Below are positions 45,515-55,391 of a stretch of DNA of 64,000 nucleotides, piece after piece; positions within the stretch are counted from its first letter, which is position 1; each line of letters opens with the position of its first letter. The translations under genes and the position numbers were made by a program. Under the pieces are notes generated by a model. The model saw only the letters and a program-made list of their open reading frames with translations. It was not told the DNA's origin and did not search any database. This stretch comes from Amyloporia xantha (taxonomy: Eukaryota > Basidiomycota > Agaricomycetes > Polyporales > Adustoporiaceae). Location of the stretch: the NCBI GenBank assembly GCA_036971615.1, contig JAYKKR010000022.1, forward strand, positions 124,001 through 188,000. Direction: 5' to 3'.

Positions 45515-46444
45515 ATGGACGCCTCAACCGTGGAATACCTTGAGAGCACGACAATCAAATTCGAGTGGACTCTTCGCGGTCTCAAGAATTTATTTGACTC
45601 CAGGTTTGTAGAATATTCAGTTCTTTAAGAAGAAAGGTCGTTCATTCAGAGCGCAGCAAAGGGGACTCGAAGTCCAAAGTGACCAAATCCATGAGGTTTG
45701 GCGGCGTCCGTTGGCAGGTAAGGCCCTTCGGGCTGAGTATTAGGTTATTTGAGTCGGTCTACTATGTCCAATAGATCTTGTTCTACGCCAATTCCGGGAA
45801 TTCTAATTCCGAGGGCCAATCATTCGTAAGCTTGTATCTATCCTGTGAGGTCAGTCAGATTGCCTGCTATTTTGTCTGGACTTCGTATCTGTAACATCAC
45901 ATAGCCAACCACAGAGGAAAAGGATAATTCGGTCAACGGAAAGTGAGTGCAAAAAAGCTTACACTTTCTGCGTCGATCATGTTCAATGAAATGCCATCAG
46001 ATGGGTTCGCGAGGGTCTCTTCAAATTTGGATTCGAGCTTCGCAAGTACATAATTTCATCTCTCTATTTCAAAAAGAGCCGACTGTTTCTCGTTACAGCC
46101 TGGAGAAAACGGTGTTGTTTAACAATAAGGAGGCCCACGATCATTCGTTTTCTTACCGGGTACGCAAGTATTCCGTGTGAGATTTAACTGGGTTCACATC
46201 AGAACCGTAGACCCAGAACTGGGGATGGGCTCAATTCGCCCGCAGAGATTCTGTTTACTATCAAGCTCCGATTGTGAAACAGCAAGATGCTTTCCTCATA
46301 ATTTGCACCATCACGTCTTCCCCAGTGCCAGCTGTTGCACCCCCGACCGCGCCTCGTACCCTGGTGCCAAAGGATCTGTTGGATGCTATGGGTGGACTTC
46401 TTGACGAGTATGTCCCCTTCTTTACTTATCTGCAGGATCCGTAG
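45515..46444 (+). CDS. MATH-domain protein, truncated before its BTB region
   Basis: Seven exons (45515-45603, 45657-45717, 45775-45849, 45905-45942, 46001-46045, 46099-46159, 46211-46444) give 200 residues. The MATH (TRAF-like) domain is complete: FEWTLRGLKNLFDSSKGDSKSK, RFGGVRWQILFYAN, FVSLYLSCEPTTEE, EGLFKFGFELR, NNKEAHDHSFSYR, NWGWAQFARRDSVYY and QDAFLIICTITSSP. In basidiomycete relatives a linker KDLLDAMGGLLDD-P leads into a BTB domain that recruits cullin-3. Here the linker is followed by DP and a TAG, and no BTB remnant could be read downstream. The gene is either a MATH-only derivative or a truncated pseudogene. A possible intron over the last 30 bases does not change the outcome. Confidence 0.75.
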
Positions 46445-47077
46445 TGAACGCTCTAGTACTCAACGTTAACACTGGGGGCGATAAAAGATATTCGTGCTCC
46501 GGAAAGGCATGTAAACATGGGTGGAGCAGGTTTAATTATCGGCCAAAAATGCATTGTGAATAGAACTCGTTGATTGGCTGCAAACCCAGGAGCATCGTTT
46601 ATTTTCGTAGCATGTCCGGCGCTCAGCACATTTCACCAGCTCGGATCGTATTCGATGGATACGCGGAGTCCGAACATTCATTCCTGGCCCCAGTGCAAGT
46701 AATTAAATCCTCATGAGGTAATAGTGTCCAATTCATCATATTATACTGCACTCAAGCGCCACATGTAAATTAACCGGACATAAAACGGCCTACGCTGCCG
46801 CTGAATGTGAATGGAAACCTGTACTAGTTCGCGGCTGAAATTAGCGTACGGCAGCATGCAACAGATCCCTTCTGCACACCAGAACATCACAACTGAATAA
46901 TGCCATTTTTTAACCTTAGCCTGCACTGCGAGCATCATAGCATTCGCAGGTAATCAGCCGCGTAAATACAAGGATTTATACAACGTGCAAGTCATCGTCC
47001 TTGATTGTTACAATACACCCAGAGTAAGCTCTATTCTTCGTACACACCACGGATGACGGTCTTCCCTTGCAAATTCT
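46445..47077. other. Intergenic region
   Basis: Where the BTB half of the MATH gene would be expected, only short unrelated frames are present. No repeat was recognised. Confidence 0.45.
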
Positions 47078-48243
47078 TCATCGGACAGATGGGTTCACGG
47101 AGGTATACCCCCCGTCAATGATAATCTCCTGGCCATTCGTATAGCATCCCGCAGGCGACACAAGATAAATGACGGTCCCCGCCATTTCCTGAGCCCTGAA
47201 AGATAAGCAGTGAGCCACGCAGAGACTCTGACCGTTAGCAAGGCGCGGCACGTACGTCCCCGGCCTGTTCTCCGGAACAGGAATAAGACCCTTGCCAACG
47301 ACGTTCACTTTGTCGGGCGTGATCTTGTCGTACGTCATCTCAGACTCATACACACCGGGCGCAACACTGCAGACGCGCACGGGGATCTTCTTCAGCGCCA
47401 GCTCCGTCGCGAGCATCTTGGTCAAGTGCGTCGCCGCCGCCTTCGAGCTGTTGTATCCGAACTGTCACGTCGCATCATTCAGCCTAATCCAGTAAAACTA
47501 CGAGGGACAGGCGATAAAACTATGCACTGACATGATTCTGCGCGAGCTTAATATTCCCGCTGATGCTCGTGATGTTGATCACGCTCGATGTATACCCCGG
47601 CACGTCGCCGCTGCCTTTTGCCAGTAGCCCGAGGAATGCGACCGTCACGAAGTAGACAGAAAACGTGTTTGCACTGTACACCCCTGCCCATTCCTCGGCC
47701 GTCTCGCTGTTGAACATCGCGCGCCCAAGCGTTTCGGCGTCCTTGTGTTCCGGTCCCTGTGTGTTCTCGAAGAAGGGCGACACAGGTCCTGTCTTCCCTG
47801 CGCTGAAGTCTCCCAGCACGCATGAGCAGTGGGTCATGAGCACGGCTTGAATTGCGGAAGAAGATATAGCGGATCTCACTTGTTGACTAGGATATGCAGC
47901 TTGCCCTCGGCGGATGCGACGACCTCTTGACCAGCCAGTATACTCGCCCGATCGGTCACATCCATAACCAAGCTAGAGGGGGTTCCGTAAATATTGCTTC
48001 ATGCCATTATTAATATTTCCCAAGTACTTACGGGATGATCGAGCCCTTTCCCTTGTTCTCCTGATCAAACGAGACCGCCTTGCTCTCCAGCACTTCCTTG
48101 CGCCGGCCGGTAATATAGACCTTAGCCCCGTTCACCGCAAGGCCCTGTGCAATCATCCAGCCGATCCCGGTGCCGCCACCGGTGACGAGGGCGACGCGGC
48201 CTTGCAGGCTGAACAGCTTGTCGAGAGACAGCGAAGAGGACAT
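47078..48243 (-). CDS. Short-chain dehydrogenase/reductase
   Basis: Five exons (48243-48032, 47972-47880, 47802-47532, 47461-47256, 47195-47078) give 299 residues, the classical SDR length. The cofactor motif TGGGTGIG lies at about residues 20-27, followed by ITGRR, which favours NADP(H). Then come DVTD, the LVNNAG block (restored by splicing exons 2 and 3), INITSISGN with the catalytic Ser, and FGYNSSKAAATHLTK with the Y-x3-K pair. The tail GTVIYLVSPAGCYTNGQEIIIDGGY is typical of classical SDRs. An insert (FFENTQGPEHKDAETLG) after NNAG is shared by a fungal subgroup of unknown substrate. The protein is cytosolic; no targeting signal is seen. Confidence 0.9.
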
Positions 48244-48570
48244 TCTTGTGTTGCACTTGAGGAGATTCAAGACGAGGAGAACGAGCCTGAACACGAACTC
48301 CTTGGGACATCGGCTCTCCTTGAGGACGGACGACCGGGCCGTCAATAGAACGCTGATTGATGAATAGCTACCATCCCTCAGCTTGTAGAGTCTGTCTGTT
48401 GCCAGGTAGTGCTATGGGCAGCATTGCAGCGATGGCACTACATTGTCCACGATAGCAGGGAGCTGGCTACCTAAGTATGGTTGAACATTTCAAGACGTCG
48501 TGCGCCCTGTCGAAATTACACCATTGATGACCAGGCCATCACCAGGCTCTGCCCTAGACGGGCATAGGAA
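48244..48570. other. 5' flank of the SDR gene
   Basis: No gene or repeat is recognised before the repeat island begins at about 48.57 kb. Confidence 0.45.
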
Positions 48571-49150
48571 AAGTGCCGCACGCGGACGTCAGAGGGACGC
48601 CGGCTGTGAGAGGACCCCGGCGAATTCCCCAAGAGCCTCGATCCCAAATCGTCCTTCGTTCGGACCTCGCCTGACGCCCAATTCGGACTTTGGGCACATA
48701 ACCTCGCGGCAAAAGGCCTGATTTCGGCCCCAAATGGGATCGAACCTCTTAAAATCGCTAAAGCCTCGCAAAAAAGGCCGATCTGCTCATCGGGCGGTGC
48801 TGGAATTGTTCGGCGCCGTCTGCACGCCATCTGGATCACGGAAGAGCATTCGGCAGGGGACCGAAGAGGCGTCTGAGGAGATGCCCGTCGGCTTGACCGG
48901 CCTGTCCATTTCCGCGCCAGGACTGGCCGGATTTCGGCCCTGATAGGATCGGACATGCGGGCTGAGAGGTACATTTCGGACCGTTATGGCACCGAACATT
49001 TCGACCCACGCCCCCCAAATTCGGCCCTTTGGATCGAACATTTTCGAAATTTTGGCCGATTTTCGGACCAAATGGGATCGAGGCTCTTGGGGGATTCGCC
49101 GGGGTCCTGCTGTGAGACGCCTGCGAGACGCCTTCGAGACGCCTGTGCCA
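48571..49150. repeat. Inverted repeat flanking a degenerate repeat array
   Basis: Positions 48611-48646 and 49073-49108 are inverted copies of a 36-bp core (GGACCCCGGCGAAT, then CCCCAAGAGCCTCGATCCCA) with about one mismatch; weaker matching continues outwards. Between them a degenerate motif of the form ATTTCGGCCC-n-GGATCGAAC recurs at about 48719, 48929, 49015 and 49062. No transposase is present. It could be a MITE-like or satellite-derived element. Confidence 0.65.
49114..49146. repeat. 11-bp minisatellite, three units, inverted orientation
   Basis: GAGACGCCTGC, GAGACGCCTTC and GAGACGCCTGT follow one another directly. Read on the minus strand they carry the CGTCTC core of the two larger arrays to the right, which have the opposite orientation. 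Confidence 0.7.
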
Positions 49151-49500
49151 CACTGTGCCACACAGCTTGGCGCTTAGGAGACGCGTCCCAGACGTTCAAC
49201 TTAGACACCTGAGCGACGCACTTGCCTGGCTCGCCGCTTCGCCATCCCAAGGTGTATTCCTCACGTAGTCTTCTGTAATGTTTTGCTATCATATTTCCTG
49301 GACATCAGCTCCTATATACTAGCACTGTAGGCCCCAGTGTCGCTTCGGCGGGCGTCGGTTACTCACACTCCTGGCTTCATCCGAAATGGCTCAGGTTGTG
49401 ATTCAGGCAAAAGTATCTTGGTGGCTCTGAGTTTCATTTCTGTAGTTTGTGTTAAGATCAGTGACCTCTTCATGGTCATGGTGAGTTTGTATTTCTGCAC

Positions 49501-49688
49501 CGTCTCCCCTGCGTCTCGCTTGCGTCTCTGTGTCCCCCTTGCGTCTCCCGTGCGTCGCGTTTGTGTCTCTCGGGCGTCGCCCTTGCGTCTCTCGGGTGTC
49601 GCGCTTGCGCCTCCCGTGCGTTGTGTTTGCGTCTCACCTACGTCTCTTGCGTTGCACCTGCGTCTTGCTTACGCCCTCTGCGCGTCTG
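49501..49688. repeat. 11-bp minisatellite, about 17 units
   Basis: Units of mostly 11 bp with the pattern CGTCTCnCnTG follow head to tail, with a few shortened to 8-9 bp. Examples are CGTCTCCCCTG, CGTCTCGCTTG, CGTCTCCCGTG and CGTCTCTCGGG. A period of 11 is incompatible with constant coding, although several frames stay open through it by chance. Confidence 0.8.
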
Positions 49689-50247
49689 GCAGACGGCAAG
49701 GATACTTCCACTGCCACGGAGCGTTGCTCTGGCGTCTAGGGCGCGTCGCCTTCCTGATTGGCTGTGCGTCGCCCTTGCGTCTCGCGCCTATAGGCTATTG
49801 ATCATCCCCATCTACATATCACTTGAGAACAACTTAGCTAGACCGTTAGCCACCTATTGACCGAGCTACCCCCTCTGAATTGCATTTTGGACATATCCTT
49901 CACCCAATGTACAGATCTATAACCTATGCATTTATTTGCCCATATTGGAGCCTGAGCACCATTTTATGTGAGGCTAAGTTCCGACCAATTTTAGCTATGC
50001 ATTACATTGACAGCAAAGAAATTGAAACTGTGCGAGCCTTTGAACCACGCAACGTGCCATCAAATCTGCTGTATGGTTTTATCATTATTGCGAAGTGAAA
50101 CATCGGGGGAGAGGTGTCAATTTCAACGGAGTTAATGGTGCACATATGCCGAGATTCATGATCCGCCCAAGACTGGCCAGACGGCAACTTATACTGCAAA
50201 CACAGGATTCTCATCGTGCGCAATTACTACTCATACATTCTGTCTTA
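49689..50247. other. Spacer between minisatellite arrays
   Basis: Non-repetitive DNA without a recognisable gene. Confidence 0.45.
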
Positions 50248-50335
50248 CTGCGCTCGTATTGCGTCTATGTTGCGTCTGTGCTACGTCTGTGCTGCGTCTG
50301 TGTTGCGTCTCTGCCGCGTCTGAGTGGCGTCGGGG
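50248..50335. repeat. 11-bp minisatellite, eight units
   Basis: Eight exact-length 11-bp units follow without gaps: CTGCGCTCGTA, TTGCGTCTATG, TTGCGTCTGTG, CTACGTCTGTG, CTGCGTCTGTG, TTGCGTCTCTG, CCGCGTCTGAG, TGGCGTCGGGG. They have the same period, core and orientation as the 49.5-kb array. Confidence 0.85.
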
Positions 50336-50685
50336 ACGCGTCGCGCAAGCGCCGCAGAGGCGTCCGCTGACGGCAATTTCCCCAGGCCCGCCCTAGACTG
50401 CATACAGCTGCAAGCCGATGGCAACTTCGCGAATTCGCTTTGCTCATAGAATATCTTACATTCCAGTTTCATTTCATTGCGAACTTGGCTCTTCGAACGT
50501 AAGCACCTACACTGCGCTAGAGTCCGATGTAAGCCATATCTTGGTATCCCAAGCGTCTGACACAACCTCGCAGTATCTCATGACCCTCCGAGGCAAATCT
50601 CATCCGTGAACCGTGCACAGATTCACCTGTCCACGATCCACTGCATATTTAGCTCTGTCTTGCCCTCACCCTGCTTATTCTGGCA

Positions 50686-52280
50686 ATGGCCCGTTCTTTT
50701 GATTGTATCGTTGTGGGCTCCGGCCATGCCGGGAGCTGTGCAGCCTTATCTGCTGTCGAGGCGGGCTGCCGACGCGTTTTAATTGTGGAGAAAGGGCCCA
50801 AAGAGTGGGCAGGCGGCAATGGCTACTTCACCGCAGGTGCCATCCGCACTGTGCACGGCGGGCTGCACGATCTGCTGCCTGTGGTGCGGGATGTAACCCC
50901 GGAGATCGCAGCTTCCATCGACATGAACGCCTACTCTGCTGAGGACTTCACAAGGGATATCATGCGATTAGGAGACGGCAAGTCCCATCCGGAGACAGTC
51001 AAGGCCGTCGTGGACGGATCGAGAGACGCGGTGACGTGGCTCGCGGAGCGCGTGCGGGTCCCCTTCGAGTTTTCCTTCCACCGCCAGGCATACCTGGTGA
51101 ATGGCCGACAAAAGTTCTGGGGCGGGATGGTGCTCACTGTAGACGATGGAGGGAAGGGACTGATTGCTGCGCATCAGCAGGCATTGGACCAGGCCGGGGT
51201 AGAGGTGTGGTTCGAGGCACCAGCAGTCGAGCTGACCCTCGACGAGGCGCGGATCACTGGATTAGTGGTCCTTCGGAATGGCGAACGCGTGCAGCTTACG
51301 GCCCCTAGTGTCGTACTGGCCTGCGGAGGCTTCGAATCTAGCCCCGAGCTACGGGCGAAGTATCTAGGAGCAGAATGGTCCCGAGCTAAGGCAAGAGAAT
51401 CCGTCCAATTATGACTTCCTGGAATGAACACTTGGTTCAGGTACGCGGTACGCCTCACAATAACGGCGACGGGCTTGATCTCGCGCTCTCCGTCGGGGGC
51501 AGATTGACCGGTGACTTCGCGCATTGTCATTCTACATGCTGGGACGCGAATGCCCCGTCAGACTGCGGTGATCGCGAGCTGACCAACCAGTTCACCAAGT
51601 CTGGGTATCCTCTCGGACTCATGCTCAACGCCCGCGGGGAACGCTTCGTCGACGAGGGGCTCGACTTTCGTAACTACACCTACGCCAAGTTCGGCCGAGA
51701 GATTCTGCGCCAGCCTGGTGGGTACGCATTTCAGGTCTGGGACTCTAGGATGGCAGACTGGTTGCGCAAGGAGGAGTATGGGGATGAGGTCGTGGTGAAG
51801 ATCTGGGCGCAAAGCATTCTGGAGCTCGCGGACAAACTCAAGTTGCATGGATTAGAGGACGGTGAGGCCTTTGTTGCGACTGTCACGTCGTATAACAACG
51901 CGGTGCAGGCGTTTCAGCAGGAACACCCGTCTAAACAGTGGGACCCTGCCGTCAAGGATGGTCTGTCCACCCAATCTACCCACCTATCGCTTGATCTGCC
52001 AAAGTCGAATTGGGCACTAGCACTCGACCAACCGCCTTTCCTGGCAGTCAAGGTAACTTGTGGCATAACGTTCACCTTTGGCGGACTTGCGATTGATCCT
52101 GATACGGCGAGTGTACTCTCCGAGAGCACAGGGAAACCAATACCAGGCCTTTTCTGCACGGGCGAACTGGTCGGCGGAGTTTTCTATGGTAATTATCCAG
52201 GGGGGAGCGGCTTGACAGCAGGCGCAGTGTTCGGGCGCAAGGCTGGCTGTGAAGCGGCGAAGTTAGGCGCGGAGCTGTGA
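50686..52280 (+). CDS. FAD-dependent TcuA-like dehydrogenase (fumarate reductase flavoprotein family)
   Basis: Two exons (50686-51390 and 51441-52280) joined across a 50-nt intron with a GC donor (AAG|GCAAGA) give 514 residues. The N-terminus DCIVVGSGHAGSCAALSAVEAG is the FAD-binding Rossmann loop, followed by VLIVEKGPKEWAGGNGYFTAG. LACGGFESSPELRAKYLG precedes the splice, and CHSTCWD and MLNARGERFVDEG lie in the catalytic half. The C-terminal CGITFTFGGLAIDPD and GVFYGNYPGGSGLTAGAVFGR are the closing FAD-binding blocks. This set fits tricarballylate dehydrogenase TcuA-like flavoproteins, known from bacteria and some fungi, which oxidise tricarboxylic acids. The real substrate is unknown. The single intron and higher GC, among intron-dense neighbours, make a bacterial origin conceivable. 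Confidence 0.88.
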
Positions 52281-52929
52281 AGCATCGAGTATGCCCATCC
52301 TTCGACCTTTACAGCATGTCACTATTACGGCCGGCGTCCCAATCATATGGGACCTTCCTGAACAAGGGCATCTTTCTAAATTCCTTTGTCTCAATTTATT
52401 CATTCACATGGCTGATGGACGTGGGATCCGGAAACCGATGAACCGTATATTCCGAAAACGCTTCCTCATGGTCCTGACCTGAAGCTAGACTACAGAAATC
52501 TAGCGGACACGGAGCGACTACACCAGAATCGGTTACTTCTGCAAACTTCTCAGATGACATGCGCTGCACCGTGGGCGTCCAGCAACAATCAACACTGGCC
52601 GAGAACTCCTATAAAATTCAGTATGGTGGACGCAACATGTCATTGCATATCATTAGCATTTCAGTAGATGAAATAAAGATTCAGCCTTGGTAGAGCGTGG
52701 ATGGTCAGCTATTCAAGTCAAGGTTACTTACCCGACATCAGCACGACCATGGTCTTGTCGAGAATGACAGACAATCTACGCTCTCGAGACAATATGAACT
52801 CATTTGGCATTATGATGAACAGGAGAATAGTCAAGGAGGAGGGTCCATGGGATGTCTCACGTCAGATATCGTCTACCTTAATTCTAACGTCCTCATTTCA
52901 CCCCTCTCTACTTGAACAAGGGCTAACGA
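52281..52929. other. Intergenic region between convergent genes
   Basis: About 650 bp of 3' flanks. No gene is seen. Confidence 0.5.
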
Positions 52930-54253
52930 CTACACAATCTCCGCAAGGAACTTCGTGAACTGCTCAGGCTCATCCCAGTGCAGCTAAGATCAACTGAGCG
53001 CCTGTATACGTATACACTAGCAGAGCTGCACTCACGAAATGGTTCGCCTTCTCCAGTCTATGGAATTCAATCGGTCGCCCTTTCTGCAGCTGTGAGTACT
53101 TACCCGCCATATGTTTGATTTTGCTCGCAGCAAAAACATTGTCTCCTGTGGACATATCGCACCAGACCATTCTGACCCGTACCGCGGGCCAGACAACCTT
53201 CTCCTCGCCACTTCCATCGCCCAACTCGCACTCGAAGAGTGCGCGGCGCAGATTGTCTTGGTAGATCGTGCGATCAACGAGTTGGAGGTGGATCTGGGAA
53301 CGTATCATGACGCCGAAATCGCACACTTCGGCAAGCACCTCCGGCCCCATGCGCTGTACTGTGGGCGTCCAGCGGGGATCGACGCCTTCCGAAGACGAAG
53401 AGTCTCCCTCGTGGATGGCGGTGCGCGAAAGAAGCATCGCCGCAAATCCGGGCGACTCGGAGTCGTCTTCTGGGCCAATGTCTACTTGGGTGAAATAACT
53501 CGATACCCATACCGGGAAGATCGCCATCTTGTCCCGAGGAGTCAGTGCAGGATCGCGGAATGGACTGTACAAATTTTCAAATGGCTCTTCGCCCATAGCA
53601 GTCTGTGATGTATCTGTATGGGCATCGCATGGGAGTGCGTATCTCTCAGCGGGATGCCCTAGTTGCGAAGGACGGAGACGTACCGTACACAATGAAGCTG
53701 CGGAAATAGCTGCCAAAGAGCTTCCTGGTGTCCTCCGGAACTTCGTTTGCATACGCAAGTAAGGGCATCGTTTGCAGATTTCCTGAAGACCATGCGAGGA
53801 GCGCGAAACCACCTGCAGTGGCTCCATCTGTCTCCGGCAATTGTGAAAGCGGAGGTATGTGCTCAGTTTCGATGAACCATCGAATGAAGGCTGCGATCTC
53901 CAGCCCTCGCGTCTTGACCGCTTCTGCCTGTACTGCTCGCTCTGGAGAAGATAGTGCCGCTAACTCTTCAGGTGAGTACCGAGATGAACCTGGATAGTCT
54001 CGCAGGTTGAGGAGAATGAGACGGAGATTGCACGCGGCCGCGAACGATATCATATGTCTGAAGATGGCTAAGATTGAAAATGCATTGAATGTAAACGGAA
54101 ATAGGGGCTGGGGATGAGAGTATCTGACATACCGCTATGAAACATGGTCCCATGAACCAGTACGAGAGTCACATAATCGGTAGAACCTGTAGGTGCGCCG
54201 CTATCCTCATAATAGAGAACTGAGCCTCTATTGTCGACTGGGCCAGTTGGCAT
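52930..54253 (-). CDS. Alpha/beta-hydrolase fold protein
   Basis: Four exons (54253-54133, 54067-53684, 53658-53036, 52983-52930) give 393 residues. The start MPTGPVDNRGSVLYYEDSG is the first ATG in frame and sits 80 bp after a TATA element. The oxyanion-hole region VLVHGTMFHSAIF is followed by LILLNLRDYPGSS and the strand-nucleophile segment FALLAWSSGNLQTMP. There the usual G-x-S-x-G elbow reads A-W-S-S-G. An acid is likely in RMVWCDMSTGDNVF, and the catalytic His in KANHFLHWDEPEQF, where the second half is added by the last small exon. It should be a soluble hydrolase acting on an ester, epoxide or related bond; the substrate is unknown. Confidence 0.85.
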
Positions 54254-55391
54254 GATCGCTAAACGCCCTGAGATACTCCTGGGAACTCGAAAAGGGATGA
54301 CATCGATGACTTCCCACTCTAGCACGTTTTATAATTACGGCTATCACGATGTCTTCGCACGAAGACTCATAGAAAGTCTTGATACGTCCAGCGTCCTGTG
54401 GTACACCATGTGGCATGAATTGCGGTGTTATTGTCAATCAAAGGTGTCTATCCATGCGTCACATTGATTGCTAGCGCAGCACAATGTACCCATGCAGCGT
54501 CAATCTGCGGCACATGTTCAGGGGATGCATCTAGAGTCAGGACTGTGCACTGTGACGCAAGGCTCGCTTCAATGGATGCATTAGCATGGCACACTCTGCA
54601 CATTCAGAAATGATCTCGATGTAAGTTCAGTCCCCGGACCACGGCTCCAAAATTTGTGCTTACAGGACGTGGAGTCTTGGACCAGTCAATGTTCTGGACG
54701 TCGGTGACCTATTGCCCCAAATGTAGATGCAAGCTCCAGCCGTCATTTTTTTTCAGACGTGTCTGCCGACATCGCGTCTGTATTTGGGGGATGTCTGGTC
54801 TCTGGAGTCCATTGCCAGCATAAGCCCGGGCGCCGACTGCTCTCAAACTTCGGCCGTTGCCGAAAAGGAAAGGGGTGTCCGTGGGGAATCTGGGGATCAT
54901 ATTACATGGCTTGCACTATGTAATATGATCCCCAAAGTAAACTCAGGATGCTGTATGAACTTGTAAGTGCACACTGTGCACCTGTCCGTGATACTTGGAT
55001 TTCGGCACAGAGTATGACCCGTTGCCCGCTTTGTAGAGATGAGTGCCGCGGTAACGTGACGAACGCGACTTGCATCAGCTTGCATCCGCGCTCGATTTGG
55101 ACATCCGCGTGTAGATCCCCCGCATCCTGAACGGATCGCTTATTAGCATGCCCCCCTTCCGCCCAATGAACTCACCCTTTCGGAATTGCCGCGTATTATT
55201 GGACCGCCCTGCACCACTGTGACGCTTGAGCGCGTCGTCTGCGGGCATATTCGTGATGTTTGTCAGCCGTCAGTCTCAGTCGCAAGGGCCTCAAAAACAA
55301 CCAGGTTCGTCGTTCACTATCACCTCACGCCATTTACATCCTCTTCCACATCCTCATAACATACAATCTATCTAGTCCCCAAGTTGGCACC
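54254..55391. other. Upstream regions of the hydrolase and GH16 genes
   Basis: About 1.1 kb between divergent genes. No additional coding exon is recognised. Confidence 0.45.
54327..54333 (-). promoter_or_regulatory. TATA element of the hydrolase gene
   Basis: The minus strand reads TATAAAA about 80 bp before the ATG at 54253, which supports that start. Confidence 0.5.

Noticed and set aside
49337..49801. A 154-codon frame running through the minisatellite
   Set aside because: The array has an 11-bp period, so the frame is open by chance.
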